Source: Eutypella sp. D-1 (Eukaryota > Ascomycota > Sordariomycetes > Xylariales > Diatrypaceae). Taken from it: a stretch of DNA of 64,000 nucleotides. The translations under genes were made by a program, and so were the position numbers. The notes under the pieces were generated by a model that was not told the DNA's origin, made no database searches, and saw only the letters and a list, made by a program, of their open reading frames with translations. This document shows, piece by piece, positions 23,514 through 36,700 of the stretch; the stretch's first letter is position 1, and every line of letters starts with the position of its first letter. The DNA lies in the NCBI GenBank assembly GCA_023313575.1, contig JAJTTP010000010.1, forward strand, positions 992,001 through 1,056,000, written 5' to 3'.

Positions 23514-25064
23514 AACCTCGCATCCTGAACAACAACCAATATACATAACACCTTTTTTTGCTGGCCATTTCTCACGAGGCGGGACAGGGGGGAGGGGGGA
23601 GAGAATAAGGAGATGAAGAGGATCGGAGAAGGGATGTGAGGAAAGCGCGAATATCATAGGAAATCGGCAAAGCGAGGAAGAGTTGAGAGAAGTTATAAGC
23701 AGGAAGGAAAATTCAATGCATGCATCACGGGACCTCCTGACACATTCCACCAGGAGAGGGGGCGCGGTTGTTTTTCTCCTCCGGCGTCTGGGGAAAGAAG
23801 AAAGCGGTTTCCTTGTATGGCGACAGCATTGGACCACCACCACCACCACCATCACCACCAAGAGAGCAGGGCCAGACGACAGAGTGTCCGTTGTCAAACA
23901 ACAAAGTACCGGCCCCAATACATACGCGCTCCGTACCCGCATGTAGTACTTTTTGTAAACTACCACAGCCCTCTTTAATTTTATTTTATGTACCACCAAT
24001 ATATAGAGAAATCACCGGCAAGCCTTTGTTGTTAGCAGGCGGAAGTTGAAATGGGAAAAAGGGGGTCCCTCTGGGTTTGGGACCGACTAATTTGGAAAAA
24101 AGAAGAAAAAGGAAATTTCAATTTCCAAGATGGGCCACACCCTCCTCTTCTCTCATTTCGTGTGGAGTTGTGATTGATATCTCAGAATTGCAGATGTCGC
24201 TTGATGCCATCGCAGCAGTAACCTCCCAGCTCCTAGAAACAGTCTACTTAAAGTTCTACTCAAGTGGAAGAGGAGCAGGAGCGTGCACGAATCGTCGGCA
24301 AGAAGAGCTTCGTGGAGACGGGATGGAGATAAGATGTAGGTAGGTCACCTACCTGTATACACCGACGGTGATGGCTGTATATTCCATCGTAAAACTCCTT
24401 CACATGTACCGCCCTCCCTTACATATAGGTGGACAGCATATATATAACCCTTGGGGACCAATTGTGTATGACAGGCATATGAGAGGCAGATAAAGAATCC
24501 CTCACGACACAACGTCAACCTCATCGCTCATAATATTTCTTTACATGTCAAATTACTTCATGACCTCAACAACAACGGATACGACCGCATCTACACTATA
24601 CAATGTTAATGCAATGCTACCTACCACCCACCGCCCCAGTACTCCGAATCGGAAACCAAAACCAAAACCAAAAATAAAAATAAAAATAAACGCCACCGCC
24701 CATTATCTTCGTGTTATCGTGGACGGCAAGACGGGGGGTAACAACTTGTGACGTGACATCTTATAGCCGACATGCGTTTGCGGGCTCGTTATTAAACGTG
24801 ACTACGGAAATAGTAGCAGTAGTAGTAGTTGTAGTAGTAGTACTAGTCACAAGAAACGACCACGCTTGCTCCCTTCCGTACTACTTCTTTACACACAGAC
24901 ACACACACACAATCATCTGCCTCCACCTCCACCTCCCCCTCTCCTTTGCTCTCTATCTAGCAAACTTGCTTTATCCCACAATGTTCATTCGTTCGATCAA
25001 TTCAACAAAATCAGCCCGAGGCCGAGACACTGCCCCACCCGCCCAGGCCCTCTCGCTCGCTTGC
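23514..25064. other. Convergent intergenic region rich in simple repeats
   Basis: 1.55 kb between the stop codons of VMA16 and VPS15. It holds several simple repeats: CCA-type at 23833-23860, a tract alternating AAAACC and AAATAA at about 24650-24690, a TAG/GTA triplet run at 24811-24846 and CA repeats near 24891-24912. No gene was recognised. Confidence 0.6.
24811..24846. repeat. TAG triplet microsatellite
   Basis: Imperfect TAG/GTA triplet run of about 36 bp in the convergent spacer between VMA16 and VPS15. Confidence 0.85.
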
Positions 25065-28000
25065 TCATTGGAACACGAAGATGACGCCGGACCGGTCGAC
25101 GCTAACGGTCATGGTGTACGGCATTTCGAGGACGGCGACGTCGAGGACGGCGTCGAGGTGGCTGCGCAGGAGCTGCGCCTGCTCGGCCGATATGACCGTG
25201 TGTCTGGGCGGCTTCTCGCGACCCGTCGCCCCTGCTGCCGCCGCCTTGCCGCCGCCTTTGCCCGCCCCGGTCCCCTTCTCCCCACCACCGCCGCTGGATG
25301 ACCCGCCCCGAGGCCAGCGCTCCAGGTTGAGCGCGAGCCCGGGCTGGTTGGGCAGTGTGGCGGAGACGAAGACGGGTTTTGTCGCGGCGCTGTGGAGGTG
25401 GTAGTGGTGGTCACCCGTACTACTGCCAGGGGGTTGGGCGTCGGGAGAATTCGTCGTCGTCGTAGCGCCCACGAGCCCGCTGAAGACGCACGAGTTCTCG
25501 ACGCGGAACACGTCCCAGAACCGGAGGCGCCGGTCCGACCCGCCCGTGACGAGATACCCGTAGCGGACGTCGCGCTGGTCTTCCATGGCGCCGGCGCCGA
25601 CGACCATGGCACGGACGCCGCGGTCCGCCGACGTCGCGGAGGAGCCGCCCAGCGCCGCAGAGGAGGAGGACGCGGAGGACGGCGGGGGCGACGAGGCGAC
25701 ATCGATGCTCGTTGCGAACCGTCCGAGCATGCCCTCGGGCTTGTCCTCGTCCACATCCCAGGGCCTATACTCCTTCGGCACATCCTTCGGCAGCGCTGAG
25801 GAGGAAGAGGACGACGATGAGGACGATGAGGGGCTGCCGCACCGGTACACCTCGCGACACAGCGTCTTCTCGAGGTCCCAGACCGTGATCTCTCCACGGC
25901 CCGTGCCGCCCGCGACACAGACCCACTTGCCGCGGCCCTTGGTCGGGTGGAGCGCGAGGCGATAGATGGGCTCGGGCCTGCCGGCTTCGGCGTTGCTGCT
26001 CCCACCGGAGGAGGCCGGCGGGGGTGGAAGCAGGCCCCAGGCCCTGAGACGGAGCCGGAATCGGAGATCCCAAAGGTCGAGGACGCCGTGGCTGGTTCCG
26101 AGAAGGAGCCAGTTGCGCTTCCGGTCGACGACGAAGCAAGTGGGTGCGCCGTGGTGGACGGGGTTTTCGAGGGAGTAGAGTAGCGTCATGGTGCGCAGGT
26201 CGATACCGAGGACGCGCGACCGGCTCGTCGCCAGCACCAGCACCGACGCTAGGTCCTGCTTGAAGTGCTCGCACCACACGGCGTGCTCGCCCCCGGGGAG
26301 CTGATACTCGCGCAATAGGCGTAGGCGGATATACTTGGTCGCGCCGGGCGGAGCGGCGTTAGTAGTGGCCGATGCCGTAGCCGTCGTATCTACCTTGACC
26401 ACGTGTACCCGCCCGTCTGTCGCGCAACTCACAAAGGTGTGTGTGTTCTCGATGAAGCAAAGCGCCACGACACGGGCTCCGGGAGCGTGCCGGTGAGTTT
26501 GCCGTGCACGGTGTGTCACGTTGCGCTCGAGCCGCGACGTGTCCCAGACTTTGACGCACCCGTCGTCGCCGCCTGTGATGAAGAACTGATGGTCCGGAGA
26601 CGGCACCACGCGGTTGATGGCCCCCACGTGTTCCGAGAAGGTGGCCACGAGCTTGCCCGCCGGCTTCCAGGCCTCGTCGCCCGGTACCCCTGTCGCCGAC
26701 CCCTTGTTGGCCTTCCGCCGGGTCACAGGCGGCACGAGCGGGCCGAATTCAGCTATGTCGTGCGGGTAGTTATCGACGTACATGTTGTCCAGCATCTTGA
26801 GAATGCTGGGGTCGTTGCCCTCGTAGGTATGGGCGGCCCGGGTCCTATTACCCAGCTTGCCATCTTCGGAAGCGTTATCCGGAATCGATATTCTCGGCGG
26901 GACGTTTTGTGTAAATGGACCGCCAACCTGACCAAACGCGTTGGCTTCCGTCGTGCTCGTCTCGGCCACGGACCTACCGCTGTCCTTCCGGTTTAATAGA
27001 TCAAGAGCACTGGACTGGTGCCGGATCGCCCTTCTCGATGAATAGGGCGCGTCCGATATCGAGGCGTCGTCATCCTGGGCTTGACGGCGGCTCGTGGTTG
27101 ACGATGCCCTCCTGGACTCGTCGAAGCCTCTACTGGGGCTACCAACAGGCGAAGACGATTGTGTCTGGGCGGGAGATAGTGTATCCTTGGGTCTCGGAGA
27201 TACTGCCCCGCTGCGGGTGCCCATATGGGTACGGTGGTTGTTCAGGGCGGCCCGCCGTCTCCTACCGACGGGCTCGTCAATAGTCATAGATGCGTCGAGC
27301 AAGGCATCCGCTATCGTATAAGGGCCCCTATCGGTGTCCTGGCTCTGCCGTTGCTGCCACGCGGGTTCCTCGACGGTCGCTGTTTCATCGAACATGATCG
27401 TCTGCATCTTGGCATTCAAACTCCTGAGGGGGATGATGGTGTTTGGCGAGGCGGCGAGTATTTCTTGGTGGATTGAGTCCCGCGTCTTCATCTGACTTAA
27501 CCTCCAAATGAACTCTCTTAAGGCGAGCAGCTTGAACTCGTCTTCGGACGCCATCCCTATGTTCCGTAACCGCGTGAGCCAATGTTCGTCCTCGTCGTTC
27601 CGTGCTACCTTGTTGAGCGTCTGCGGTTGGGTTTCTCGAGATGATCTAATTGCAAGTGCCGTGGAGGCGATTGTAAATGTCGACTGCTTCTGCTGTCTCA
27701 TCGTTTTCCAAAACACACCCCTATCAGTCTTCTGTGCCCAGGATAAAGCTAGATCAAAGACAGGTCTAGAAAGGGGTCTCTTCAACGCATCTAGAAGTGC
27801 AAGTTCGGTGAATTTCGGTATGATCGCAGGTTTTAAGAATGGTCTGATAAGAGGAAGAACGATACACCTAATATCTGCAGGCGAAAGCAACTTAGCAGCG
27901 CTGGCAAGGTACTCAGCAGCGGATTCCCTGATCCAGATATTTGGGTGCATGGTGAAGCGCCCGACAACATCAACCAACTCCCATGTTTTAGTCTTGGATA

Positions 28001-30175
28001 TGAGGCCAAGGTTTGCCAGCTCAGCCAGTGAATGCAGTGCTGCCTGCACAACATGTTCCTCGGTATCTGTAACCGCCTGCACCATCAAGGGCAAGCTGAA
28101 CTCTTCAAGACTAGTGCTTCCGAGGAAGGCAGCGATTCCGACGATGGTGTCGAAAAAGGCACACTTCAGCATCCAATCTCGGTCGTTAAGGTAGGTGTTC
28201 AGGTGTGTGAGGAGGATGTCATTAGACTCGGCGCTTCCGAAAAACATGCAGAGTTCCGGAACCGAGCTCAGAAACGCCCGGCGAACGGAAGCATCAGGGT
28301 CTTCAACCAGCGCCTTCGCATGGGCCTCGAAGAGATCCACGAGCTCAGACTGCGCATTATCGAACAGGCCGTCGTATGCGGCACCAGACTCGCTTCCTGC
28401 TTCCAGCTCCGGATCAACTGTGCTGATGGAGCCTTCCGCTCGCATTATTGCCGCCAGCTCCAGAAATTTGGATGCCGTAGTAGCCAAACTTCCTAAACAC
28501 GAAGCGTATGTCGCCCGGACAAGTGCGCTTGGTTCCCGGCGCTCCTTGCCCATGATGGGTTGTCTGGAAGCGCCAGACAAGAATACCTGCATGCGAGGCA
28601 TGATGTACTCCGGAAATACGTGCGCGTTGACGGGCGTGATGACCGTCACCAAGGCGAGTATCTGAGTGACCGTTCGTAGCGCGGAGATCGCAACGAGGTC
28701 GACATCGTCATACAGGAGGGTCATTAAATAGGGAAGGATCCTGTCCAGCTTGGCTTCGTCTGTAAGTCTTTCAGAGAAAGCAAGCAAGATATCACAAGCT
28801 CTTATCTTCGAGGCGGCCCTCGCGGTGTTCCTGAGTGAACCCGCCACCAAAGTAAGGAAAATTAGGGAGCCATCATCATTTAGAGGTTGCGGCCCGGAAG
28901 AAACAAGGCGCTCATTATTGGGTATATTTAAATGGACAGGAAATAAGCCAAGGCCGAGTCTAGGTGTAAAGCGTGCTACCCGGGTAGGCGCCTTGCTCTC
29001 GTGATGACCCAAGAAATACGATATCTTGTCGAAGTCATAGTAGACCCGGTCTATCCGGTCATCGGCCTCGCCCAGGTTCTTGTATGCTCCCGATACGGGT
29101 GCTCGCCCACCGCTAGGGTCCGTGATGAGTTCCATGTATTGGTGTAGGAAGCTATAGAAGTATTCGGGGAAGAATTTCCCCTTATAGAAGTCTAAGTACT
29201 GCTCAGCCGAGTATCGCTTCTCTGGATCTAGATTGATCATGCTTGAGAGCATCTCCCGCAAGCTTTGGTCGGGGATCCGGCTGAGATGGGTGATAACGGG
29301 ATCGAACTCGCCGCGCTGATACTTGTACAGCTGGCTGAGACTGAATATGGGCGTCTCCAGGAACATCTCAGCTATGACGCAGCCGGCACTAAAGACGTCC
29401 ATAGACCATGTGAGCTTCCCTACAAACCCGTCGTTCACCAGGTCATCTTTGGGAACGAATCTCTCTGGCGCGATATAGCAGGTACGTCGGCCAGACTGGT
29501 CGAAATAGTAGGAGAAATTGGCTGGGTTGGCTTCGTTGAGCTGCTTGGGCTTAAACGAGCCGGTAAAGTCGGTGAGATATAACCAGTTCCAAGACGTCAC
29601 CATCAGATTTTCCGTCTTGATATCACCGTGGTAGACATCGCGGGAATGGCAGTCACGTAGCGCACACAGCAGCTGAAATGCCAGCCATCTTTTTTCTATG
29701 TCTTCTAGGAAGGGTCTGGTTGATAACCGATCGTATAATGAACTGTACAGGTACTGTCGGACGAGGAAACCGTTGAGGCCGTTCTCGAAGGCGCGTTCGA
29801 AGCCCAGAGCATTTGGGACGTCTCTTAACTTGTCTCTTTCCTCTGCGCGTTCGCATCATATTAGCATACCAGCCAGGTAAACGAACGAAATATATGCGGT
29901 TGTCGTCACTAAAGGAAGGGAGAGAGGGCTTGAGAGGGCTTGCGAAGAGGCTATCGCATACCTAATATCTTATTACGATAATCCTGTAGCGTGGTGTCTT
30001 GCGACGGCTTCACGGTGACCTTGGCGAGAACAACGCCATCGTGGTGTCTCGCGCGAATGCTTTTCATAAACCTGCCGCTGCCCAGCGATCTCTCGTACAC
30101 CAGGTCCGCGAGCTCGGGGACATCGATGCCAGCCGAGCCGGCGGACGGCGAGGCGAGCGACCAAGAGTTTCCCAT
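25065..30175 (-). CDS. VPS15: Serine/threonine-protein kinase VPS15, PI3-kinase regulatory subunit
   Basis: Two exons, 30175-29962 and 29842-25065 on the minus strand; the intron splits a Glu codon, giving the join KILEERDKLRDVPN. The product is 1663 aa, longer than the yeast protein (1454). The start MGNSWSL carries Gly2 for N-myristoylation. The kinase domain spans about residues 27-300, with VVLAKV and the Vps15-type catalytic loop HGDIKTEN (H143-G-D145; HGD instead of HRD) and LTDF. HEAT repeats follow at about 370-730, then a long Ser/Arg-rich disordered region, and a C-terminal WD40 propeller from about 1040 to the end (FITGGDDGCVKVWD). It anchors and regulates Vps34 in autophagy and endosomal complexes. 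Low-complexity Ser and Gly inserts interrupt the propeller, for example a run of about 13 Ser coded near 25800. Confidence 0.95.
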
Positions 30176-31794
30176 CGTATATTGGCCTGGGATGCGCTAC
30201 CTAGGAAGTACGGTACGATAACGTTGGCGACGGTGCTGCTTCGGCGAGTCGGCGAGTCGAGGAATGCCGTAATTATCATGGGTCGGTCATCTTCGGCGCA
30301 TGGCAGCACAAGGGTCGCGATGACATGTCATGCCAGCTACGCGCGCTGGAACAGGTCGAATCTGGGGGTATCGGCTACGTGGTGCGAAGAAACATGGAAA
30401 TATGAGGTGATTTCCATTTAGCGATGCTCAGTTCAGTGATAAATCAACCTCGGAGCATTATTCAGCGTTGTTCAGGAGAGAAACTTTGGGTTGGAAAGTT
30501 CAGAGCATCCTGGAAGGCAACCTTCCATTAGAAGGAGGGAAGCTACCTATAGGTACCTAGGTAACTGGTAGGTGGCAGCTAAGTGGGTACTACGCGATAA
30601 CCTAGAAGTTACCTGTAGGTACTTACCCAACACTACGGAAATGCCTATAGGTAGGTATTATGTCAGGGACATATCATCATCGGTGCTCCCAGCTTGCCTA
30701 CGCCGATAGTACTATAGTAACTTTACTCCGTATAGCCAGGCACCGTGGACCCCCCCACTCGGACTTGGCAGTCAGTCAGTCATCCAGCATCATGCGTACG
30801 ACCTTGAAGTAACATCACATGTGACAAACCGCCAGACTGACAAACTAACAAGTGAAACCCAAGAATAGATTCAGGGATCGCTTATTAAACACATATTATT
30901 TATATACAGCATACCGGCTAACGGGACTCAGAATTGGGTTATACCTGCAAAACACCCCCCCGGCTATAAGACAATAATAATCACGCATATTTCAAGCTCA
31001 GCAAATTTAGGAAATAAACGTTTCTCTATGCATCTAACTTATGTAGCTAAGCTGTGTAGGTATATGAGCCGGCATCGTCAAAAGCGCAGAGGCACTAAGC
31101 CGCGTGACTTGTGAAGCTTTCCCTCGTATCCATATAACCCAAGACCGGCTTTGGTACTTTTGTGATGGTAGATATATCTATCCTCAATGCGCATATAAGT
31201 AGTGCAAGATACAAACTTTTCCCTTCCCCATCCGTCGTTCTTTTCTTAAAAAAAAAAAGCAGAATGGAATTAAGGCCTGATGGCCCTCCCCGACAACAAC
31301 CACCCCCCTAAAACGAATCATCGCAATCCGGGTATATAAAATAAGCGCTCGAAATGAAAGGGGAGGGCCCGTGGCATGTCGTCGTAAGATTAAATCTATC
31401 GCGTCTCTTCATTTCGTCAAATGGTCCAGGGAGGAACCTGGAGAACACTACCGAAGTAGGCACCAGAACATCCTGTGGCCAGGAAATCGTGATCCGAGGC
31501 GATTCGTCGTTCGAAAGAAATTCTGGCGTTAATTAGGACTGTCTGGGGGCAGTAGGTGTATTGCCATAATGCAAAGTTTCGTATATCTGTTAAGAGCTCT
31601 GTACAGAACTCGAGTGAGGCTTCATGATGTATGACGGAATCCGCAGTATTGCAAGCCATGGAGCGGCCGTCCACCGCCTGAGCAGTGGTAAGAACGGCAG
31701 GAACAACAGCTAAGCGCGGGGAGACGTGACAGGGTCACAATCCAAGAACACCAAGCCAATGCAGATAGAATGATCATGCGAATGGTCACAACGT
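30176..31794. other. Intergenic, VPS15 upstream region
   Basis: 1.6 kb of AT-rich DNA. Around 30543-30660 there is a cluster of ACCTATAGGTA, TACCTAGGTA and ACCTGTAGGTA palindromes. A poly-A run lies at about 31248-31258. No gene seen. Confidence 0.6.
30554..30563. repeat. Palindrome TACCTAGGTA, copy 2
   Basis: About 380 bp upstream of the VPS15 start, within a cluster of related elements: ACCTATAGGTA at about 30545, ACCTGTAGGTA at about 30611 and CCTATAGGTAGGTA at about 30645. Confidence 0.75.
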
Positions 31795-33751
31795 TCAAGT
31801 ACCGTGGTGGGCGCTAGATGCACTCTCCGTGGAGCCGTCACCTTCAATAGTCTTCCTCCAATGTTCGGGCAGGCAGACGCACACCAATGGGAATGCCTTG
31901 ATCTCGCCGCTAACGGGTGGTGAAGGATCACGTCCACGGCCTGATGCGTTTGATACTCCGCTATCTCTTTGCGCTTGCTTTCGTGCCTCCCACTCATCGG
32001 CTCTCTCATCCATCATGATGCCCGTCGCCCAACCATCGTCCCAAATGCCTACCACCTTAAGCATGTCGCCCCGCTCCAACGTGAATTCGTCGGCGGCGCG
32101 AGGCTGGTAGGCCCAGAGGACTGCCACCCTCTCGCCGGGGTGGATGTCGTCTTGTGAGTAGTAATCCTTGAAAAATGGCAACTGCTCTGATTGTTGGCTA
32201 GCCACGCCAGGACCTGAAGATAGAGCCCCCCCGCTGCTAGGTGACTGGGGGTCTTCACCAACCAGAATCGAGCCGCTGGAAAGCGACCCCTGCCTACGAG
32301 GATTCTGTGGTGGCCGTAATACACCGCGCATTTCCGACTGAGGGCTCTCTCCGAAGTCATCGGATGACGACAGGTTATCACGTGTATCGGTCCTCCGCCT
32401 AGCGGCCGCATATCCGAAGCCTGTTGTGCCAGCTGCGGTGCTCGTCGAACCACCTTGTCTCGAGGAACCTCCGTGTCTCGAGGGGCCCGTGGACGGAGCT
32501 GCTGAGTGGGGTCCTTCCAATGCAGACATCCGCGCTATCCTGCCTCCGGGGAGGGTTTCGAAGCCGGGAGTTGGCGTGGTGGCGGAGACCTTAGTCACTT
32601 GAGGACCCTGTCTAGAGGGCGACGGCTGGTTGAAGACACTGCCCTTCTGGCTACCATCGCTCCTCCTCCTTCGCGCCATTCTAATACAGAAAAGGATTAA
32701 AAAGATCAGGAGAGCCAGGCCGGCGAGTGATCCAACGACGGCCCCGGCGATCTGACCCCCTGACAGGCCATTATTCTCGTCTTCTGTGGGATTTCCGGGG
32801 ACTGGCGCATTGGTGCCTGATGGCGTAGGCGTTGGGGTACCGAAGGTCATGGTGGGTACCACTGTTGGTAAAGTGACGTCGGCGCACCTCGTCTCTGCGT
32901 CGGAATTGTAGCAGCAGGTATCGGTAGAGTTGATACCGCCCGATGCGCAATACGAGCAGAGCCCGATAAGGCTGGTACCATAACCGCAGTTCTCCGGTTC
33001 GTTCTCAATCGCTGGAATGCAATCTGCGCTGGACAGTGATTTCGCAGGCACGGCGCAGTCCGCAAAATCTGCTCTGATTTGGGCCGTTACATCGCGAGTA
33101 CGGTTGGTACAGAGGTCATCGTCCGACGCTATGTACGCTTCGCTCTCGGCGAACTGGGCGCATGAGTCGGCACACAGAGGCCGAGCGGCAACGCCGGTTA
33201 AGCCGCACTCTTTATCCGAGTTCTGGACGATGGAGTTACAGATTACCGACGTAGTGAAACGTGCATAAACATCTTTTGTGTTGACGAGGTCAACGCCACT
33301 GCATCCAAGCAATTCTTGATAGCTGGAATCATGTTAGCTGGAGCCGATGTCCGCCGCTTGGAGATGATATACATACTGGCTTTGGACATAATTTGTCCGA
33401 ACATATTGAGTCAACTGTTCGTCAAAAGAGGACGTATCGGACACAAACTGGAGAAATGGGCTATTGGAAATCGTTAGTACGCAGGTTCTTCAGTGCGTTC
33501 CTACGCATCTCTTCTAGGCCAACTACGGGTCAAATCAAAAGCATATGCACTCACAAAAAGACAGCGGCACGGCCAGAAGGTGATATGGAAGCGGACGAGA
33601 AGCCTGAGCAAGCAGTGGACTCGGCCAACGAAATACAGTTGCTTTGGGCCATTGTAACTGGTACCGCCGCAAGTAGTGACAGTAGAGCTGTACGAGGGCT
33701 TAGTCCCGATTGGCTGCTCTTCGTCTTCAACTTTGGCGTCCCCATCGTCAT
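31795..33751 (-). CDS. Membrane protein with Cys-rich ectodomain and cytoplasmic SH3 domain
   Basis: Three exons on the minus strand, 33751-33555, 33460-33377 and 33322-31795, with strong GTGAGT and GTATGT donors and CTAAC branch sites; 602 aa. A hydrophobic segment (TALLSLLAAVPVTMA) acts as signal peptide. The ectodomain, to about residue 270, has numerous Cys. One transmembrane helix follows (GAVVGSLAGLALLIFLILF) with a basic stop-transfer RMARRRR. After a Ser/Gly-rich disordered cytoplasmic stretch comes an SH3 domain (AVLWAYQPRAADEFTLERGD, DDGWATG, and the final FPLVCV). The layout recalls fungal surface proteins such as Fus1 or Sho1 in using a cytoplasmic SH3, but the ectodomain differs. 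A signalling or polarity scaffold role is inference. ATGs at 33868 and 33745 are alternatives; 33751 leaves a basic n-region before the signal core. Confidence 0.85.
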
Positions 33752-36700
33752 ATGCTCCTCTACGCCCTCGGGTAGAGCTGAAGATGGGGTCTGAGGGCGT
33801 TCCTGTGGGGTGGCTAAGTCTGGAAAGGTTATTCGCGTTGCGAAATCATGGCGGGTTGATCCTATCATTGCTCAATACTGCATGTTATCCGACAAAGAGT
33901 AGTGATGGTTTTGACGGATCGATTGAATAAGTTCCCTGTCACTGGTCGAAGTGGCGTTGCCTCCTCTTTGCTATCGACGATATTTGAGTGAGATGCTCGT
34001 TGAGTAGAATAGTGGTTCTGTTGCTTGTAATTGACTATTTCGGACGTTGGTCTGAATGATAGTCGTAACCGTAACCAAAAAGAAAACACCCTTAAACGGA
34101 AATCAATTGCTTCCAAAAAGGAACTTGAGGAATCTGTATATTGTTATTGTTGTGAAGTTGTCTCGGAAAACACACAACTTCAATGTTCTCAGGAATCAGG
34201 GTCGACTGTCTCAGGTTCCTGGCAGAGTAGTAACGAACCAGTAGTCTGGTCTGGGGTTTGGTCTAGAAGGGGAGCAGCAATGACGATGGGGCAAGCTGAG
34301 GCAGGCAAGAACGCAGTGGGGATTCAAATTGACGGGTTGCGGGTGAATTTGGCTCTTCTCGTCTTTAACGGTAGTTGTTTCCTTCTGGCCCACTGATAGC
34401 CCACTGGCAGTTGCAGTTACTGGCTTGATTACTTGATGTTGGCGCCTTTCAATTCCCAATGTAGATTGCCGAGCTGATGCGTTGTGTGTGGAATGGGTTT
34501 TGTTTTTTGCTAGTTTTCTTTTTTCTTTTCTTTTTCTACTTCGATTCCGTAGATGCGAGGTACTAAATATTAGGACCACTAGAATTCGATCGCAATATCA
34601 ATGCCTGCTTGCTAAAAACGACTGACTGGACTACCTAGGTAGAAATATGCTGTTGAGAAAATAAAAGGAGCGAAATTGAAGAAGTAATTCAAGAAAGGAA
34701 TGTAAAACGTGTAATGGAAAAAAAATCACTACTCATTAGTGAGGTCACGGCGATGACAACAACGTCGTGGAACGACAGACCTGGCTGGCAGCAAGCAGAT
34801 CAGGTTGAGATGAGAAGAAGGTGAAAGTGAGGTTTTTGCTGGTGTGGTACGCGGTATTATGAAAAACGAGGGACCTCCCGCTTGCCCTGATCTGCTGGAG
34901 GAGAACCTGCTGCACCTGCCTGGACCTGCCTGCTACTCCGTAGGAAAGCCTTCTTTCCAAGTTGTAAGGCCTGTGTTGCCAAGACCCAAACACTGCAGGT
35001 GCACCTTTAGCCCGCATCGCATCGAGGGCCCCCCGTCCTTACTTCCTTTCCTCTAGGGTGGGCAGGTATCCAGCCACCAGTATTGTATGGAAAAGGTACT
35101 TGATCGTATTAATCCTGCAGCGCAGCGGGTCTCGAATTTTCCTCACTTCCACTTCCCGTTTATTACGAAGCTCCAGGGCTATCATTACATACATACCTAA
35201 GTACGTCTTTTTACTTGCTTCTTAGGCAGATCCTTAGCACCGGGACCTTGAGATAAATGGGTAGTAAATCACTCAGTACATGGTTGATATCACTGTCTGC
35301 CAGTCAACTAAGAGCGAAGACATTCTCGTGAAAGCCAGAAATTTAACGGCGATACAATATACGTACCCACAGGAGTAACAGACCACCAACGAAAGAAAAA
35401 ATATCATGAAAAGGGGCATCTACTCCGTACTACCTCACGAAATCAGTTCCTGACAAGAGATGAACTTTCCCGAGGCCCAGAAACAACCGGCTATGATGCC
35501 CTCAGCCGGTACCTGCGCTAAAAGAACCACAGCGAGCTAATTCTCATCTGATGGCAGGGATTACCTAGATGCCATCAGGGATCGCGGCCCCATTTATAGC
35601 TGTAATAGGAAAGGCGTCAGAAGCACGTTAAGATTGCCTGGCATGGGGTTCGCCCAATCGATTGCGCGAGCTCGAGAAGCTCTATGCCTAGAGTGGCATT
35701 GAGCCGGACGCCATAGGAGTTGCTGGGTAAATCGATGTAAACCTCCTGCTTACCTAAAAGCACGATCGATACCTGCTGGGATAACAGGATGGCCATTTGT
35801 GTTGTCCGGAAGATAATCCGTACATATTGAGGTTGAACCCTAGCCAAGCGACATGAAATCTGAATGTGATGCCAAATATGGCACTCGAGCCCTACTTTCG
35901 GAGCTCAAGAGGCTCGACATTCACATGAAAATGTGCAATGCGAAAGAGAGGAACTTTTTTTGAGCAAGGAAAAGATAGGTAATAATAAACCGATACCTTA
36001 GGTACACACGTCGGTAACCCAACATCAGACGTTGAGTGAAGACGATGACTTTTACACAAGCACAGAGGTAGTAAGGCTCAAAAGTTGATCTGATCTGTAC
36101 AACGCACTAGAAATAAGGCAAATAGATATCGGTGAAAACTTATCGAGGTCGGGTCGATACCAGGCCCTGCACGTAGTGATGAACACACTTCGCTCAGACC
36201 CTCGAGAGATCGCGCGAAGGTGTTAAAATAGAATAAGCGCTAGCTAGCGAGGCCATTCACAGCCCCGAAACGCCTGCAGAGCGAAGAAAGGGAAAAGGGA
36301 AAAAAAGAAAAAAAGCTGCGACAAGGAACAATACTCAGTCATGTATCATCTTCTGCTTCTGGAGTTTTTCCTTTTTTTGAAACACTGTTTCTCTGTTAAG
36401 AGGTAGTAGATAATTATGCACTTATGCACTTACTTTACAGTTAACTCCATAACATCTCTAACGGGCAGCACAAACTCTCTTTCCCGCAAAAGGGACGATC
36501 GCGTCTCAAGTTATGCGCTACCATGCTGATTGGCTCTGCATGCGATCGCCAAACAAGCAACAAGAAGCACACCCCTGCACCCGGACCTCCCCCAAGTCCC
36601 CCCTCCTGGCAAGCCCTGGCAAGCCTGGCGATGGCTTGGTGGTGGCTCACTCCGTGGGTCTCCGCCCCGAAATGACGATGGCCTCTTTAGGCCCTCCGTT

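Noticed and set aside
25109..26005. Long alternative frames on both strands within the VPS15 WD40 region
   Set aside because: GC-rich shadow frames with Arg/Pro/Ser-only composition. The VPS15 frame carries the WD40 motifs.
35617..35847. 76-codon minus-strand frame in the gene desert
   Set aside because: Isolated, short, and with no recognisable domain or neighbouring exons.
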